Shown: positions 28,164 to 37,155 of the stretch, one piece after another
Position numbering within the stretch: the first letter of the stretch is position 1
Layout of the letters: every line of letters begins with the position of its first letter
NCBI GenBank assembly: GCA_965199935.1
Contig: CBDATD010000001.1
Location: forward strand, 248,001-312,000
From: JAPPLG01 sp965199935
GTDB taxonomy: Bacteria; Bdellovibrionota; Bdellovibrionia; Bdellovibrionales; UBA1609
Length of the DNA: 64,000 nt
Direction: 5' to 3'
Notes under the pieces: generated by a model
Told to the model about the DNA's origin: nothing
Seen by the model: only the letters and a program-made list of their open reading frames with translations
Databases searched by the model: none
Translations under genes and position numbers: made by a program

Positions 28164-29749
28164 TTCCTACGAACCCACATAAACACAGCACAAATAAAGA
28201 AACTCAAAGGAAGTAAAAAAGAAATGACAAGCAAAAGCAATTTATGGTTTTGAGTCAGCACCATACGAGTTCCCTTAGGCTGTTTAGGGCGGATATTTAA
28301 TAAATTTTCCCGATCTGCAAGATAGGAAATCACATTAAGGGCTATATCTCTGTGGACGCCTATATTCAATAAGCTATTGGTGAGAAAATTGCTGTCCCCA
28401 AAAATGACAGCGGCAAAATGATCTTCTTGTTCTTGTCCTTGTTTTTGTTCCTTTTCTTGTTCACTTTTTTTCTTTACCGCATCCGTTTTTTGTTCTTCGA
28501 CCGCTACAGCCAATATAAAAGATTGTTGTTTTTCTTGAGAAGGCGCGGTGTCTAAAGAAGAAAGGGTGAAACCGCTCACAGAATGAATCAAAGGAGAGAT
28601 TTTTACGTGTACCGGCTCTTCAAAAGTAATTTGACTGACCTCATCAAAAATAGAAGTGAATCTGCCCATAATTTGAGCAAAATCTTTTGTGATTAAATGA
28701 TTCACGTTATAATCACGCCCCATAACTGAAGTATTGCTTTTACCCACCAGTGACGAGATCGGACTGATGATAAAGTTATTTTTGAAATTTACGTGAAGCG
28801 TTTCCTTCAAGAAAGGAGCCAAGTTGTGATTCACCCCTGGATCCAAGGCAATAAAAACCCTGCCGTTTCTTTGAATATACTCTTTAATCCATTCCATTTC
28901 CCGCTGAAAAAAAGGCTTGGACGGCCCTAAAATCATAAGGGCGGAGGCATCTTCAGGAACCCCTCCTTTTTTTTCAATAAAATTCCATTCCATAACATTA
29001 AAAGAGGCGTCCTCCAAAGCTGAAGAAAAAACAGACAGCCCTTGAGCATGATCGGCAAACATCTCCCTTTCACCATGCCCAGAGGTAAAATAAATATTTT
29101 GATTCACTCTTCTGGAAACCTGGATTAAAGCAGACAAAATAGAACGCTCATCAATAGGCTCTTCAATACGCACTTTCTTTGACTGATATTCCACAAAGAT
29201 AAATACATCCCTGTCGTTCTTGTCTGAAAGGGATTCCAGGTATTTTCTTGCCAATGAATTATTCAAGTGGGCGTCAATATATTGAAATTGAATGCGGGGG
29301 GCGTTTTGTTTATAAATTTTTAAATATCTATCCAACTCATTTTTTGCCGGCAGGCTTTGCCTTCCCTTATAAAATACTGTCAGTTTAATATCTTCCATAG
29401 ACTCCAAAACGCTTACAGTCTGATCTGAAAGTGAATGAAGCCCCTCTTCCGTTAAATCAAACGCCTTGTCAAAACGGGTTGTTAAATAGGCGAGAGAAGC
29501 CAGAAGAACAATGACAATCAAAAGAGTGAAGCCTACACCCAGCCCGTCTTTAGTTGTTTTCAATGTGAACAGAGACCAATAGGTTCGAGCGTCCAAAGCA
29601 GCGCCTAGAACAAGACTGATAAAGAACATTCCCAGAGGCCACCATAGAAAAGGCGCCCAGCCGCCTAAAAAAGCTCGAGCTGTCAACAAAGTTAATAGAG
29701 AAACAGCACTAATAATTAAAGCGCCTCTGGACATCCACTTTACAGACAT
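28154..29749 (-). CDS. GldG-like ABC-associated membrane protein
   Basis: 531 residues. Three membrane segments near the N-terminus and one at the very end flank a large periplasmic domain. LTEEGLHSLSDQTVSVLESMEDIKLTVFYKGR and IYFTSGHGEREMF are characteristic of the GldG/ABC-2 auxiliary (DUF7088 and ABC_transp_aux) family. An acidic, Gln/Lys-rich insertion (KKKSEQEKEQKQGQEQEDH) sits before the last domain. It works with the two upstream ABC genes. In gliding Bacteroidetes GldA-F-G form one transporter; here a link to motility or envelope export is inference. Confidence 0.82.
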   Translation of the reverse strand: MSVKWMSRGALIISAVSLLTLLTARAFLGGWAPFLWWPLGMFFISLVLGAALDARTYWSLFTLKTTKDGLGVGFTLLIVIVLLASLAYLTTRFDKAFDLTEEGLHSLSDQTVSVLESMEDIKLTVFYKGRQSLPAKNELDRYLKIYKQNAPRIQFQYIDAHLNNSLARKYLESLSDKNDRDVFIFVEYQSKKVRIEEPIDERSILSALIQVSRRVNQNIYFTSGHGEREMFADHAQGLSVFSSALEDASFNVMEWNFIEKKGGVPEDASALMILGPSKPFFQREMEWIKEYIQRNGRVFIALDPGVNHNLAPFLKETLHVNFKNNFIISPISSLVGKSNTSVMGRDYNVNHLITKDFAQIMGRFTSIFDEVSQITFEEPVHVKISPLIHSVSGFTLSSLDTAPSQEKQQSFILAVAVEEQKTDAVKKKSEQEKEQKQGQEQEDHFAAVIFGDSNFLTNSLLNIGVHRDIALNVISYLADRENLLNIRPKQPKGTRMVLTQNHKLLLLVISFLLPLSFFICAVFMWVRRNWA

Positions 29750-29753
29750 AAAC

Positions 29754-30560
29754 TTATCTCCACCTTAAAACATCAATCACTTTCACAGTTAAAAAAATGA
29801 TAAAAGAAATCACAATAACAAAAAAACAAAAAGAGCTTGTCACAAATTTACCCATCACAAACTGTTCAAAATGAGATGGAATATTTAGATAATCCATGAC
29901 AGAAACAAAAACAGGGCTGTCAATAACATCCTTTAGTTGATTGGTCACAATCCATATAAAAACATTAAACACAACTCCTAAAATCGTACTCAACACAACA
30001 GAAGAACTCAAAGAAGAAGCTAAAATCCCCAGGGAAACATAAACAGCTGTTAAGAGAGCCAGCCCCAGGTAAGAAAGAAGAGGCAAAGTCCAATTGAAAT
30101 CAGCAAAAAATGAAGTCATCAAAATATAGAGAAAAGAAACGAGAATAATAATAAAAGAACACTGATAAGCCGCTAAGAATTTGCCTATTACGATTTGAGT
30201 GGACGTAAGAGGGGCTGAAAGAAGCAAGTCAAACGTCTTTAATTTCCTTTCTTCAGCAAAAAGCTTCATGGTCACAGCCGGTACAATAAACAACAGCATG
30301 AGATTCACCTGAGCCAACAAAGAAAAAAACACGTAGTAATGAATATTCATGCCGCCTCCCTCTTGAGCCATCTGGACAGGCATATTCATACTTTGACTGG
30401 CAAAAGTGATGAGGGAGCGGACGTACATAAAACTCCAAAAAAAACAACTCACTCCCAAGATGATAAAAAACATAGGGCTGGATATGATTTGGAAAAAATC
30501 TTTTTTTGCAATGGACATCGTTTGTCTGGTTTGCACCCCTAAACTCTTAAAAAAAGACAT
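29754..30560 (-). CDS. ABC-2 type permease (GldF-like)
   Basis: 268 residues with six hydrophobic segments. The cytoplasmic hinge FAEERKLKTFDLLLSAPLTSTQIVIGKFLAA is the hallmark of ABC-2 permeases related to GldF. I chose the ATG at 30560. A GTG one codon upstream overlaps the ATPase stop, and the GAGGG about 9 bases upstream would serve either. It pairs with the ATPase upstream and the GldG-like protein 4 bp downstream. Confidence 0.86.
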   Translation of the reverse strand: MSFFKSLGVQTRQTMSIAKKDFFQIISSPMFFIILGVSCFFWSFMYVRSLITFASQSMNMPVQMAQEGGGMNIHYYVFFSLLAQVNLMLLFIVPAVTMKLFAEERKLKTFDLLLSAPLTSTQIVIGKFLAAYQCSFIIILVSFLYILMTSFFADFNWTLPLLSYLGLALLTAVYVSLGILASSLSSSVVLSTILGVVFNVFIWIVTNQLKDVIDSPVFVSVMDYLNIPSHFEQFVMGKFVTSSFCFFVIVISFIIFLTVKVIDVLRWR

Positions 30561-31495
30561 CACTTTAGACCCTCTTCTTGGGATTTGGTGATATGAATAA
30601 ATACATCTTCCAAATTGAATTTATTTTCTTTCAACTCCAAAAGCCCGGCGCCGGCGTCAATCACCTTGCGAGCTGTCAAATCATTGATATTTTCTGCTCC
30701 AGAATCCACGAAGATACTGTAAACACCCCGGGCCTCCTCCTGCACTTCCTTCACTCCGCTCAGCGACCTCAATTGGCTGAGTAAATGAGAGGACGCCCTT
30801 TCCACGCGGAGAGATAAACTTTTTCTTTGCATCTGCTGTTTCAGTTCAGACAGCCTGCCTGTGACTGCAATTTTTCCCTGATGAATAATGATAACCCTCT
30901 CACAGTTGGCCTCCACCTCCGGCAAAATATGAGTGGATAAAATCACCGTATGATGATGTTTAAGATCATTGATTAATCCTCTGATTTCTACGACCTGAGC
31001 GGGGTCCAAACCCACTGTCGGCTCGTCTAAAATTAAAACATCCGGGTCATTCATTAGGGCCTGAGCAATGCCCACCCTTTGTCGATAGCCTTTAGAGAGA
31101 TTTTGTATTAAACGCCGCCGAACTTCATTCAAACCTGTTTTTTGAATACAAGATTGAATTTGCTCTTTGAGTTGGTGAACCGGGCATCTTTTAATACACC
31201 CCGCATATTTCAGATAATCTTCAACATACATATCCTCATAAAGAGGAGGTATTTCCGGTAAATAACCAATTCGCGCTTTTGTCTGAATGGGGTGGTCAAA
31301 AACATCCTTACCGGCAATTTCGACGGATCCCGAAGAGGGGGCTAGACACCCTGTTAAAATACGCATGGCCGTCGTTTTACCGGCTCCATTAGGACCTAGA
31401 AAGCCAACCACCTCACCAGAGTCCACAGAAAAACTAACTTGATCCAAAGCCAGCCTGTCCCCGTATTTCTTGGTTAAATTCTGAACTTTAATCAT
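30560..31495 (-). CDS. ABC transporter ATPase (GldA-like)
   Basis: 311 residues. Walker A is GFLGPNGAGKTTAMRIL, the signature NLSKGYRQRVGIAQAL, Walker B VLILDEPTVGLDPAQV, and the H-loop LSTHILPEV. The C-terminal ~90 residues are an accessory domain (SLRVERASSHLLSQLRSL..) as seen in ABC-2 ATPases of the GldA/CcmA group. It is the first gene of an operon running through permease, GldG, DUF4340, lolD, bamA, ompH and ribF. Confidence 0.9.
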   Translation of the reverse strand: MIKVQNLTKKYGDRLALDQVSFSVDSGEVVGFLGPNGAGKTTAMRILTGCLAPSSGSVEIAGKDVFDHPIQTKARIGYLPEIPPLYEDMYVEDYLKYAGCIKRCPVHQLKEQIQSCIQKTGLNEVRRRLIQNLSKGYRQRVGIAQALMNDPDVLILDEPTVGLDPAQVVEIRGLINDLKHHHTVILSTHILPEVEANCERVIIIHQGKIAVTGRLSELKQQMQRKSLSLRVERASSHLLSQLRSLSGVKEVQEEARGVYSIFVDSGAENINDLTARKVIDAGAGLLELKENKFNLEDVFIHITKSQEEGLK

Positions 31496-31592
31496 TCTCT
31501 AACCCATCTTTATTTTTATCAAAGACGGTCATCTTAACTAATTTTCAAGGGGTTGATCAAGCAGATATTTTTTGTATGAGCTATTGCCGGCG

Positions 31593-33083
31593 TTATTCTG
31601 GGATGTTGATTTTACGACCCACTCTTAATATGGATTTAAAAGTCAAAGAATTTTTTTTCATGAGAGCCACCAAGGGGACTTTGTATTTTTTTGCAATAGT
31701 AATGAGAGTGTCTCCTCTTCTCACAACATGAACTTTGCTGTTTTTTACAGAGGGATCGGGAGCTTTGATCCTTAAAATTTGCCTGGGATGAATGATAGAG
31801 CCGGGCAAATTATTCCAGACCCTAATTTGGGCCGCCGCCACGCCATAACGCCTGGCAATGCGTCCTAAACTTTCCCCCCTCCTCACCTTGTGATACTTCT
31901 TGGACTTGTTTGTTTTGGCAAGAGAGCGGGAGGCGTACCGATGAGGGAGTCTGATCACCTGTCCGGCTCTTAGTCTTTTTCTAGAGGAAAAACCGTTCAT
32001 GCGCGCAATTGTATTGACTGTTGTACGGTTTCTGCGAGCTAACTTGAACAAGCTGTCCCCCCACCTAACCTTATAGTACACATAAGTTTTAGAATATTTT
32101 GGACGGCTCATCACAGAGGCTGTCAGCACCGTTTTGGTCGCTTTTTCAGAAAAGCCTGAAGGCACCCTCAGCACCGTTGTTTTTGTCTTCTCCAAAGGAA
32201 CGTACTCTGTCACGTACTTGGGATTCAGCAAACGCAAATCTTCATATTTTATGGACAAATTTTGAGCCAGTTTTTTTAAGCTGACCGGCTGATGTATCGC
32301 AACAGATTCAAACTGAATGGGAGCCTGATAGCTCAAATCATGAAAACCATACTGTTTTGGATTTTGCGCAATTAGGTAGGCCGCCATAAATTTTGGCACA
32401 TATTCGCGGGTTTCTCTGGGAATACTCCTATTGTTTCTCAAACTCCAAAAATCACGAGTGTAGTGCTTCATCATAGCGCGGTTCACTCGGTACTCTCCGG
32501 CATTGTAAGAAGCCATTGCCAAATACCAAGAGCCAAATAGAGAGTACAAGTCCTTTAAGTACTCTCCCGCCGCCTTCGTTGAAAGCAGGGGGTCTCTTCT
32601 CTCATCTATAAAATGATCTACTTTTAAGCCGTAGCGGCGGCCTGTGGGTTCGATAAACTGCCAGTAGCCTACAGCTTGAGCGCGGCTTCGCGCTCTTGGG
32701 CTAAAACCGGATTCAATCATGGCTACATAAATCAACTTATCCGGCAGTCCTGATTCTCTTAAAACAGAACGCATCAGCCTCATATAGCGTGTGGAGCGCT
32801 CAAGATACAGTTTCATGTTATCTCGGCCCCTTCCCGTAAAATATTGAATCCATAGATCTACTTCAGGTCTCTTCTCAATCACCACATCCTCATAAGACTT
32901 TTGATGATCGTAAGGGATAGAGAGTTTTTCCTCTTCCTGTGCTGTCTGCTGTTGTGAAAGTATTTGAGTGTTTTCAGCAGAGTCTGGAGAACGCAGTTTC
33001 ACGTCTGGTTCAGAATTCAACCGGTTCGGAGAAGTATGCTGACAGGCCGTACAGAAAACTAAAAAAACAAAATATTTTTTCAT
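31593..33083 (-). CDS. mltD: MltD-like lytic transglycosylase lipoprotein with three LysM domains
   Basis: 496 residues from the ATG at 33083. The ATG at 33098 lies within the GAGG ribosome site that serves the later one. The signal peptide ends in a lipobox (FCTA-C), so this is a lipoprotein. The SLT domain has the catalytic glutamate in IESGFSPRARS, AVGYWQFIEPTGRRYGL and YNAGEYRVNRAM. Three C-terminal LysM repeats (YYKVRWGDSLFKLARR, YHKVRRGESLGRIARRYG, VHVVRRGDTLITIAKKY) bind peptidoglycan. It cleaves murein glycan strands. The 340-bp upstream region holds a possible structured RNA. Confidence 0.93.
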   Translation of the reverse strand: MKKYFVFLVFCTACQHTSPNRLNSEPDVKLRSPDSAENTQILSQQQTAQEEEKLSIPYDHQKSYEDVVIEKRPEVDLWIQYFTGRGRDNMKLYLERSTRYMRLMRSVLRESGLPDKLIYVAMIESGFSPRARSRAQAVGYWQFIEPTGRRYGLKVDHFIDERRDPLLSTKAAGEYLKDLYSLFGSWYLAMASYNAGEYRVNRAMMKHYTRDFWSLRNNRSIPRETREYVPKFMAAYLIAQNPKQYGFHDLSYQAPIQFESVAIHQPVSLKKLAQNLSIKYEDLRLLNPKYVTEYVPLEKTKTTVLRVPSGFSEKATKTVLTASVMSRPKYSKTYVYYKVRWGDSLFKLARRNRTTVNTIARMNGFSSRKRLRAGQVIRLPHRYASRSLAKTNKSKKYHKVRRGESLGRIARRYGVAAAQIRVWNNLPGSIIHPRQILRIKAPDPSVKNSKVHVVRRGDTLITIAKKYKVPLVALMKKNSLTFKSILRVGRKINIPE

Positions 33084-33298
33084 TAGTGTTGTCCTCATCT
33101 AATTCTTTTCTATTATCGGCAGTTTTACCGCGGTCATGTAATTAAAACAAATAAACAAGTCCTGTATTTTAGGGCCTTTTCCGCTGTTTTTAAAGAGAAA
33201 AGAGTACAAATCCCAGACTATTTATTTTACCCCCGGCAAAGACATCGCGCCTGCACACTTAAGGAAGGCATACAGACAGAGTTTCAAAAGAGTTCAAA

Positions 33299-33411
33299 TT
33301 TGGAGCAGTGCGACTGAATAACTGTGAGTGATAACGCCGTCAAACCAGCGGTCAGGTATGCGGGCTGAGTGATACCAGAAACAGTCTTGGGAGAGGAAGT
33401 CCTGCTCCAAA
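33299..33411. ncRNA. Candidate structured RNA in the mltD leader region (strand unknown)
   Basis: The 327-bp gap 33099-33425 holds no credible ORF, but its right part can fold. TTTGGAGCAG (33299-33308) pairs perfectly with CTGCTCCAAA (33402-33411). After a 3-base bulge, GACT (33312-33315) pairs with AGTC (33398-33401). Inside, ACTGT (33321-33325) pairs with ACAGT (33381-33385), and GGTAT (33355-33359) with ATACC (33372-33376). GAGTGATA occurs twice. The nested pairing over 113 nt suggests an RNA. Both neighbours are on the minus strand, so it could be an mltD leader element or an independent small RNA. No known family is recognised; the left part of the gap shows nothing else. Confidence 0.45.
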
Positions 33412-33425
33412 AACATAAGACGCAC

Positions 33426-34214
33426 CTATTTCAACAAACGATGGTAGCGGTCCAAGGTGCATTCCAGGCCGTCATACAAGGATTCGCAAATAAAAGCATG
33501 ACCAACGGAAACCTCCTGAATCAGGGGAACTGCTTTAAGTAATTTTTTCAAATTCTTTTGGTTTAAGTCATGCCCTGCATTGATTCCAATTCCAATTTTA
33601 TGTATCTTCTCAGACAAACCCCTATAGACCCTCAAAATTTCTAAACACCCCTCACTGAACAGCCTATCTTCCATTTGACCCTCCAACAAGGAAGGCTCCT
33701 TTTGACCGGCACAGTCAAAAGCCTGCGCCCATTTTCCCGTGTAAAATTCCACACGGTCCGGCTTTAACCCCTGCAAACAATTCAAATCCACACATAGAGG
33801 ATCTATAAAAATGGAAGATCTAATGTTTAAATTTTTTAAAAAAAACAATACTTTTTCCACAACGGAGAAGTGCTTTTTCAAATCCCAGCCCTGGTCAGAG
33901 GTTAAAGCCTCTGGAGGATCCGGCACCAGAGTGCATTGATGAGGACGTGTTTTTTGAATGAGATCTAAAAATTTTTCACTGGGGTACCCTTCTACATTAA
34001 ATTCAACAGGGGAATGTTTTTGGACACACTGAGCAATATCCTGAACATCCTGGTATAAGATGTGGCGGCCGTCCGGCCGGGGGTGTACAGTAATCCCCCA
34101 AACTCCAAATTGAATCAAATCTTCAACCATTTGAATGAGGCAGGGCTTATTGCCGCCGCGGGAATTTCTTAAAACACCAGCTTTGTTGACATTCACGCTT
34201 AATTTTACAGCCAT
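33426..34214 (-). CDS. pdxJ: Pyridoxine 5'-phosphate synthase PdxJ
   Basis: 262 residues from the ATG at 34214. GAGG sits about 8 bases upstream and the protein then begins VKLSVNVNKAGVLRNSRGGNKP, as in the family (LGVNIDHVATLRNARG). TIM-barrel motifs seen are ITVHPRPDGRHI, FNVEGYPSEKFLDL, CTLVPDPPEALTSDQGWD, VEFYTGKWAQAF, IGINAGHDLNQKNL and VSVGHAFICESL. PdxJ makes pyridoxine phosphate from deoxyxylulose phosphate and aminoacetone phosphate; PLP is the cofactor of the desulfurase in this window. It is divergent from pstS. Confidence 0.93.
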   Translation of the reverse strand: MAVKLSVNVNKAGVLRNSRGGNKPCLIQMVEDLIQFGVWGITVHPRPDGRHILYQDVQDIAQCVQKHSPVEFNVEGYPSEKFLDLIQKTRPHQCTLVPDPPEALTSDQGWDLKKHFSVVEKVLFFLKNLNIRSSIFIDPLCVDLNCLQGLKPDRVEFYTGKWAQAFDCAGQKEPSLLEGQMEDRLFSEGCLEILRVYRGLSEKIHKIGIGINAGHDLNQKNLKKLLKAVPLIQEVSVGHAFICESLYDGLECTLDRYHRLLK

Positions 34215-34327
34215 TGAACAATCCTCAAAATGACTATTGACTTTCAAATCCGGCTTCACCATACAAAAAAGATCCGATGGTTGTAACACATTTGAACAAA
34301 AGGAAATACCTAAAAAAGGTTTTGAGA

Positions 34328-35335
34328 ATGTATAAAATACTATTGATTTTTTTTATCCCTTTTGTTTTTGCCTCTGCGGAGGATCCTCCCATCCTTATCA
34401 ACGGAGCCGGCGCCACTTTCCCCTACATACTATATTCCAAATGGTTTCATGAATATGCCAAAATCAACACGGCGGCAAAAATTAACTACCGTTCTATTGG
34501 AAGCGGCGGCGGCATTCGACAGTTGATTAAAGGCACATTGGATTTTGGAGCTTCAGACGTCCCCATGAAAGAACAAGAAATAAAAAAAAGCAGGAAGCTT
34601 ATTCTACACATTCCAACAACATTGAGCGCTGTTATTTTAACCTACAACCTCAACAATATAACAAAACCTCTCCGTTTGACTTCTGCTGTTATCGCCCAGA
34701 TTTTTGATGGACGCATTAAGAAATGGGACAACCCTCAGCTGACAGCCTTAAACAAAGACATACCTCTGCCCTCTCAAGATATTGTGGTGGTTTACCGTGC
34801 AGATGGAAGCGGCACCACTGCCGTATTCACAGATTATTTAGCTAAAACACAAAAGGACTGGACTGTTGGGCATGGAAAATCAGTGAACTGGCCTGTGGGG
34901 GTTGGAGGAAAAGGCAATGAGGGTGTTTTAGGCCTCGTTCAAAAAACACCCGGAGCTTTAGCCTACATAGGAATGGGGTATGCCATGAACCAAAAACTTC
35001 CCATGGCCTACGTCAAAAATGGAGCCGGACAGTTTATCCTCCCCAGTGCATCCTCCGTACAAGAGGCTGCAAAGGATATAGGCCCTAGACAATCTTACAT
35101 GAAACCTATTGTCAACTCTCAAAGAAAAAAAGCCTACCCGCTCTCATCTCTTTCCTACTTGCTCGTATATAAAGAAATGGAAGAGTCTGTAGGGAGCGTT
35201 ATCACCCGCTTTATTCAGTGGGCTTTAACGGATGGACAAAAATTTTCCTCTCAGCTTTATTACGTGCCTTTGCCGGACAACGTGGCTGTACAGGCGCAAA
35301 AAACCGCCCAAAACATTCAACTCTACAAAAAATGA
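34328..35335 (+). CDS. pstS: Phosphate-binding periplasmic protein PstS
   Basis: 335 residues from the ATG at 34328, which gives a clean signal peptide (YKILLIFFIPFVFASA followed by EDPP); the longer frame upstream has none. Phosphate-site motifs are NGAGATFPYILYSKW, YRSIGSGGGIRQL, FGASDVPM and YRADGSGTTAVFTDY. It captures phosphate in the periplasm for PstCAB. It is the first gene of a seven-gene operon. No clear Pho-box repeats were found in the 113-bp divergent gap to pdxJ. Confidence 0.95.
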   Translation: MYKILLIFFIPFVFASAEDPPILINGAGATFPYILYSKWFHEYAKINTAAKINYRSIGSGGGIRQLIKGTLDFGASDVPMKEQEIKKSRKLILHIPTTLSAVILTYNLNNITKPLRLTSAVIAQIFDGRIKKWDNPQLTALNKDIPLPSQDIVVVYRADGSGTTAVFTDYLAKTQKDWTVGHGKSVNWPVGVGGKGNEGVLGLVQKTPGALAYIGMGYAMNQKLPMAYVKNGAGQFILPSASSVQEAAKDIGPRQSYMKPIVNSQRKKAYPLSSLSYLLVYKEMEESVGSVITRFIQWALTDGQKFSSQLYYVPLPDNVAVQAQKTAQNIQLYKK

Positions 35336-36288
35336 CTTTCTCTAAATTATTCCATTCTTACCAGAGAAAAAAAGATATTCATATCAGCGACCGGTTGTTT
35401 TTCCATATACTTCAAACTCTGGCAGTATTGACACTTGCAGTTTTTTCCGGTTTGGTTTTACTGGTTTTTTTAGAGTCACTGCCGGCTTTGAAAAAATTTG
35501 GAATATCCTTTTTTTTTAATTCTGATTGGGACAGCCCTAAAGAAAAGTTTGGCGCTTTAGCAATGATGTGGGGAACTTTTGCTTCTTCTATTTTAGCTTT
35601 GCTCATCGCCGCACCCATTAGTATCGGGGTGGCTTTATTTTTAAATGAATTGGCTCCTGTATGGCTGGCCAAGCCTCTCAACTTTTGTCTGGAAATGTTG
35701 GCCGCTATTCCCTCTATTGTCTATGGGCTGTGGGGGCTTTTTGTATTGACCCCCGTACTGCGAAGCCCTGTTCAAGAATTCCTCAGCAAATATTTTTCTT
35801 TCCTGCCCTTCTTCACAGGCCCGCAATACGGCATTGGAATGCTCGCCGCCGCTGTAATTCTAGCCATCATGATTATCCCCACTATTTCATCCATCTGCAA
35901 AGAAGTCTTTCGCTCCATTCCCAACTCTCATAAGGAAGCTGTCTTAGGCATTGGAGCCACCCGATGGGAAATGCTTAAAACAGCTGTGATTACTGGAGGG
36001 AAAAACGGCATCATCGGCGCCTGCATCATGGGTTTGGGCAGGGCTTTGGGGGAGACAATGGCTGTCACTATGGTGATCGGAAACAAACCTTCTCTCAGCC
36101 TGTCTTTGTTTGAACCTGCACAAACCATGGCCAGTATTTTGGCCAATCAATATGCAGAAGCAGACTCTGCTCTGCACCTCTCTTCTCTGACAGCTGTGGC
36201 ATTGGCTTTGTTCATTATTTCTCTTATTGTCAATTCTTCATCTTTTCTGCTTGTGTGGAACACCCAAAAAAAATTTTCCAGAGGTTGA
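35332..36288 (+). CDS. pstC: Phosphate ABC transporter permease PstC
   Basis: 318 residues from the ATG at 35332, which overlaps the pstS stop (ATGA). Six membrane helices are visible. The permease motif region IMIIPTISSICKEVFRSIPNSHKEAVLGIGATRWEML carries the EAA-type loop that docks on PstB. GLGRALGETMAVTMVIGN is a PstC hallmark. A periplasmic loop with FFFNSDWDSPKEKFGAL follows helix 1, as in the family. Confidence 0.95.
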   Translation: MTFSKLFHSYQRKKDIHISDRLFFHILQTLAVLTLAVFSGLVLLVFLESLPALKKFGISFFFNSDWDSPKEKFGALAMMWGTFASSILALLIAAPISIGVALFLNELAPVWLAKPLNFCLEMLAAIPSIVYGLWGLFVLTPVLRSPVQEFLSKYFSFLPFFTGPQYGIGMLAAAVILAIMIIPTISSICKEVFRSIPNSHKEAVLGIGATRWEMLKTAVITGGKNGIIGACIMGLGRALGETMAVTMVIGNKPSLSLSLFEPAQTMASILANQYAEADSALHLSSLTAVALALFIISLIVNSSSFLLVWNTQKKFSRG

Positions 36289-36291
36289 CAG

Positions 36292-37155
36292 TTGAATGAA
36301 TTAACTCCCACTTATAGAGACCATTACAGAAAATATTTCAGCGCCTTCATGATGGTTCTTTTAGCGCTCTTAGCTTTGACAGCTTTAGCTCCTTTTACCG
36401 CCATCTCTTTTTTTATTATACAAAAGGGCTGGCACGGCCTAAGTTTGAGTTTTTTTACTGAAATTCCAGCTCCTCCCTCTGAGGGAGGGGGAGGCATGGG
36501 CAACGCTCTTCTGGGGAGTGCTGTTATCGTCGGCATGGCCGGCCTTATTGGGGTTCCCTGGGGGCTCGGCGCCGGGATATTTATGAGCGAATACCCCAGC
36601 CAAAGATTAGGACGCATTCTGCATTTCATAATAGATCTTCTCACAACGGTCCCCTCTATTGTTGTGGGCATCTTTATTTATCATTTAGTCGTGGTTCACT
36701 ATGGCTTTTCAGCATTTGCAGGAGCCTTAGCCTTAGCCGTGATCATGCTTCCCATCGTCGCTAAAAGCACAGAAGAAATTTTGAGATTGGTGCCTCACCA
36801 CATTCGTGAAGCCGGTCTTGCGCTGGGGCTTCCTCGATGGAGAATGATTGTGAATATTCTAATTCCTGGAACGCACTCTATGCTGATAACCGGGGTGATT
36901 TTAGCTGTGGCCCGCATCGCCGGTGAAACCGCTCCACTCCTCTTCACCTCCTTAGGCAACCAGTTTTATGCGCAAAACCTGAGCGAACCCACATCGACCC
37001 TGCCGGTGCAAATTTATGAATTTGCAAAAAGCGGCTTTCAAACATTGGAAGATCTCGCTTGGAGCGGGGCTCTCGTGCTAATTGTATTTGTGTTCCTGGT
37101 GAATTTATCAGTGCGGTCTGCATTGTTTCTTTACCAGAAAAGGATGGAAAGATGA
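36292..37155 (+). CDS. pstA: Phosphate ABC transporter permease PstA
   Basis: 287 residues. The start is a TTG at 36292 with GAGG 7 bases upstream; the nearby ATG at 36296 is out of frame. Motifs are GGGGMGNALLGSAVIVGMAGLIGVPWGLGAGIFMSEY, TTVPSIVVGIFIY, and the EAA loop HHIREAGLALGLPRWRMI followed by ARIAGETAPLLFTS. Six membrane helices are visible. It pairs with PstC to form the phosphate channel, and its stop overlaps the pstB start. Confidence 0.95.
   Translation: MNELTPTYRDHYRKYFSAFMMVLLALLALTALAPFTAISFFIIQKGWHGLSLSFFTEIPAPPSEGGGGMGNALLGSAVIVGMAGLIGVPWGLGAGIFMSEYPSQRLGRILHFIIDLLTTVPSIVVGIFIYHLVVVHYGFSAFAGALALAVIMLPIVAKSTEEILRLVPHHIREAGLALGLPRWRMIVNILIPGTHSMLITGVILAVARIAGETAPLLFTSLGNQFYAQNLSEPTSTLPVQIYEFAKSGFQTLEDLAWSGALVLIVFVFLVNLSVRSALFLYQKRMER

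Noticed and set aside
33340..33376. GGTCAGGT string resembling SRP RNA
   Set aside because: The GGAA-type apical loop and AAGGAAGCAG block of SRP RNA are missing.
33380..33420. GAGGAAGTCC-like string resembling the 5' core of RNase P RNA
   Set aside because: The core needs some 300 further nucleotides on the plus strand, which are pdxJ coding sequence; other conserved blocks are absent.
34237..34265. TTGACT-17-CATACA as a pst promoter
   Set aside because: The -10 matches only three positions and no Pho-box repeats flank it; not listed as a feature.
35218..35331. Upstream extension of pstC inside pstS
   Set aside because: The ATG at 35332 overlaps the pstS stop in the usual coupled manner and matches the family N-terminus.
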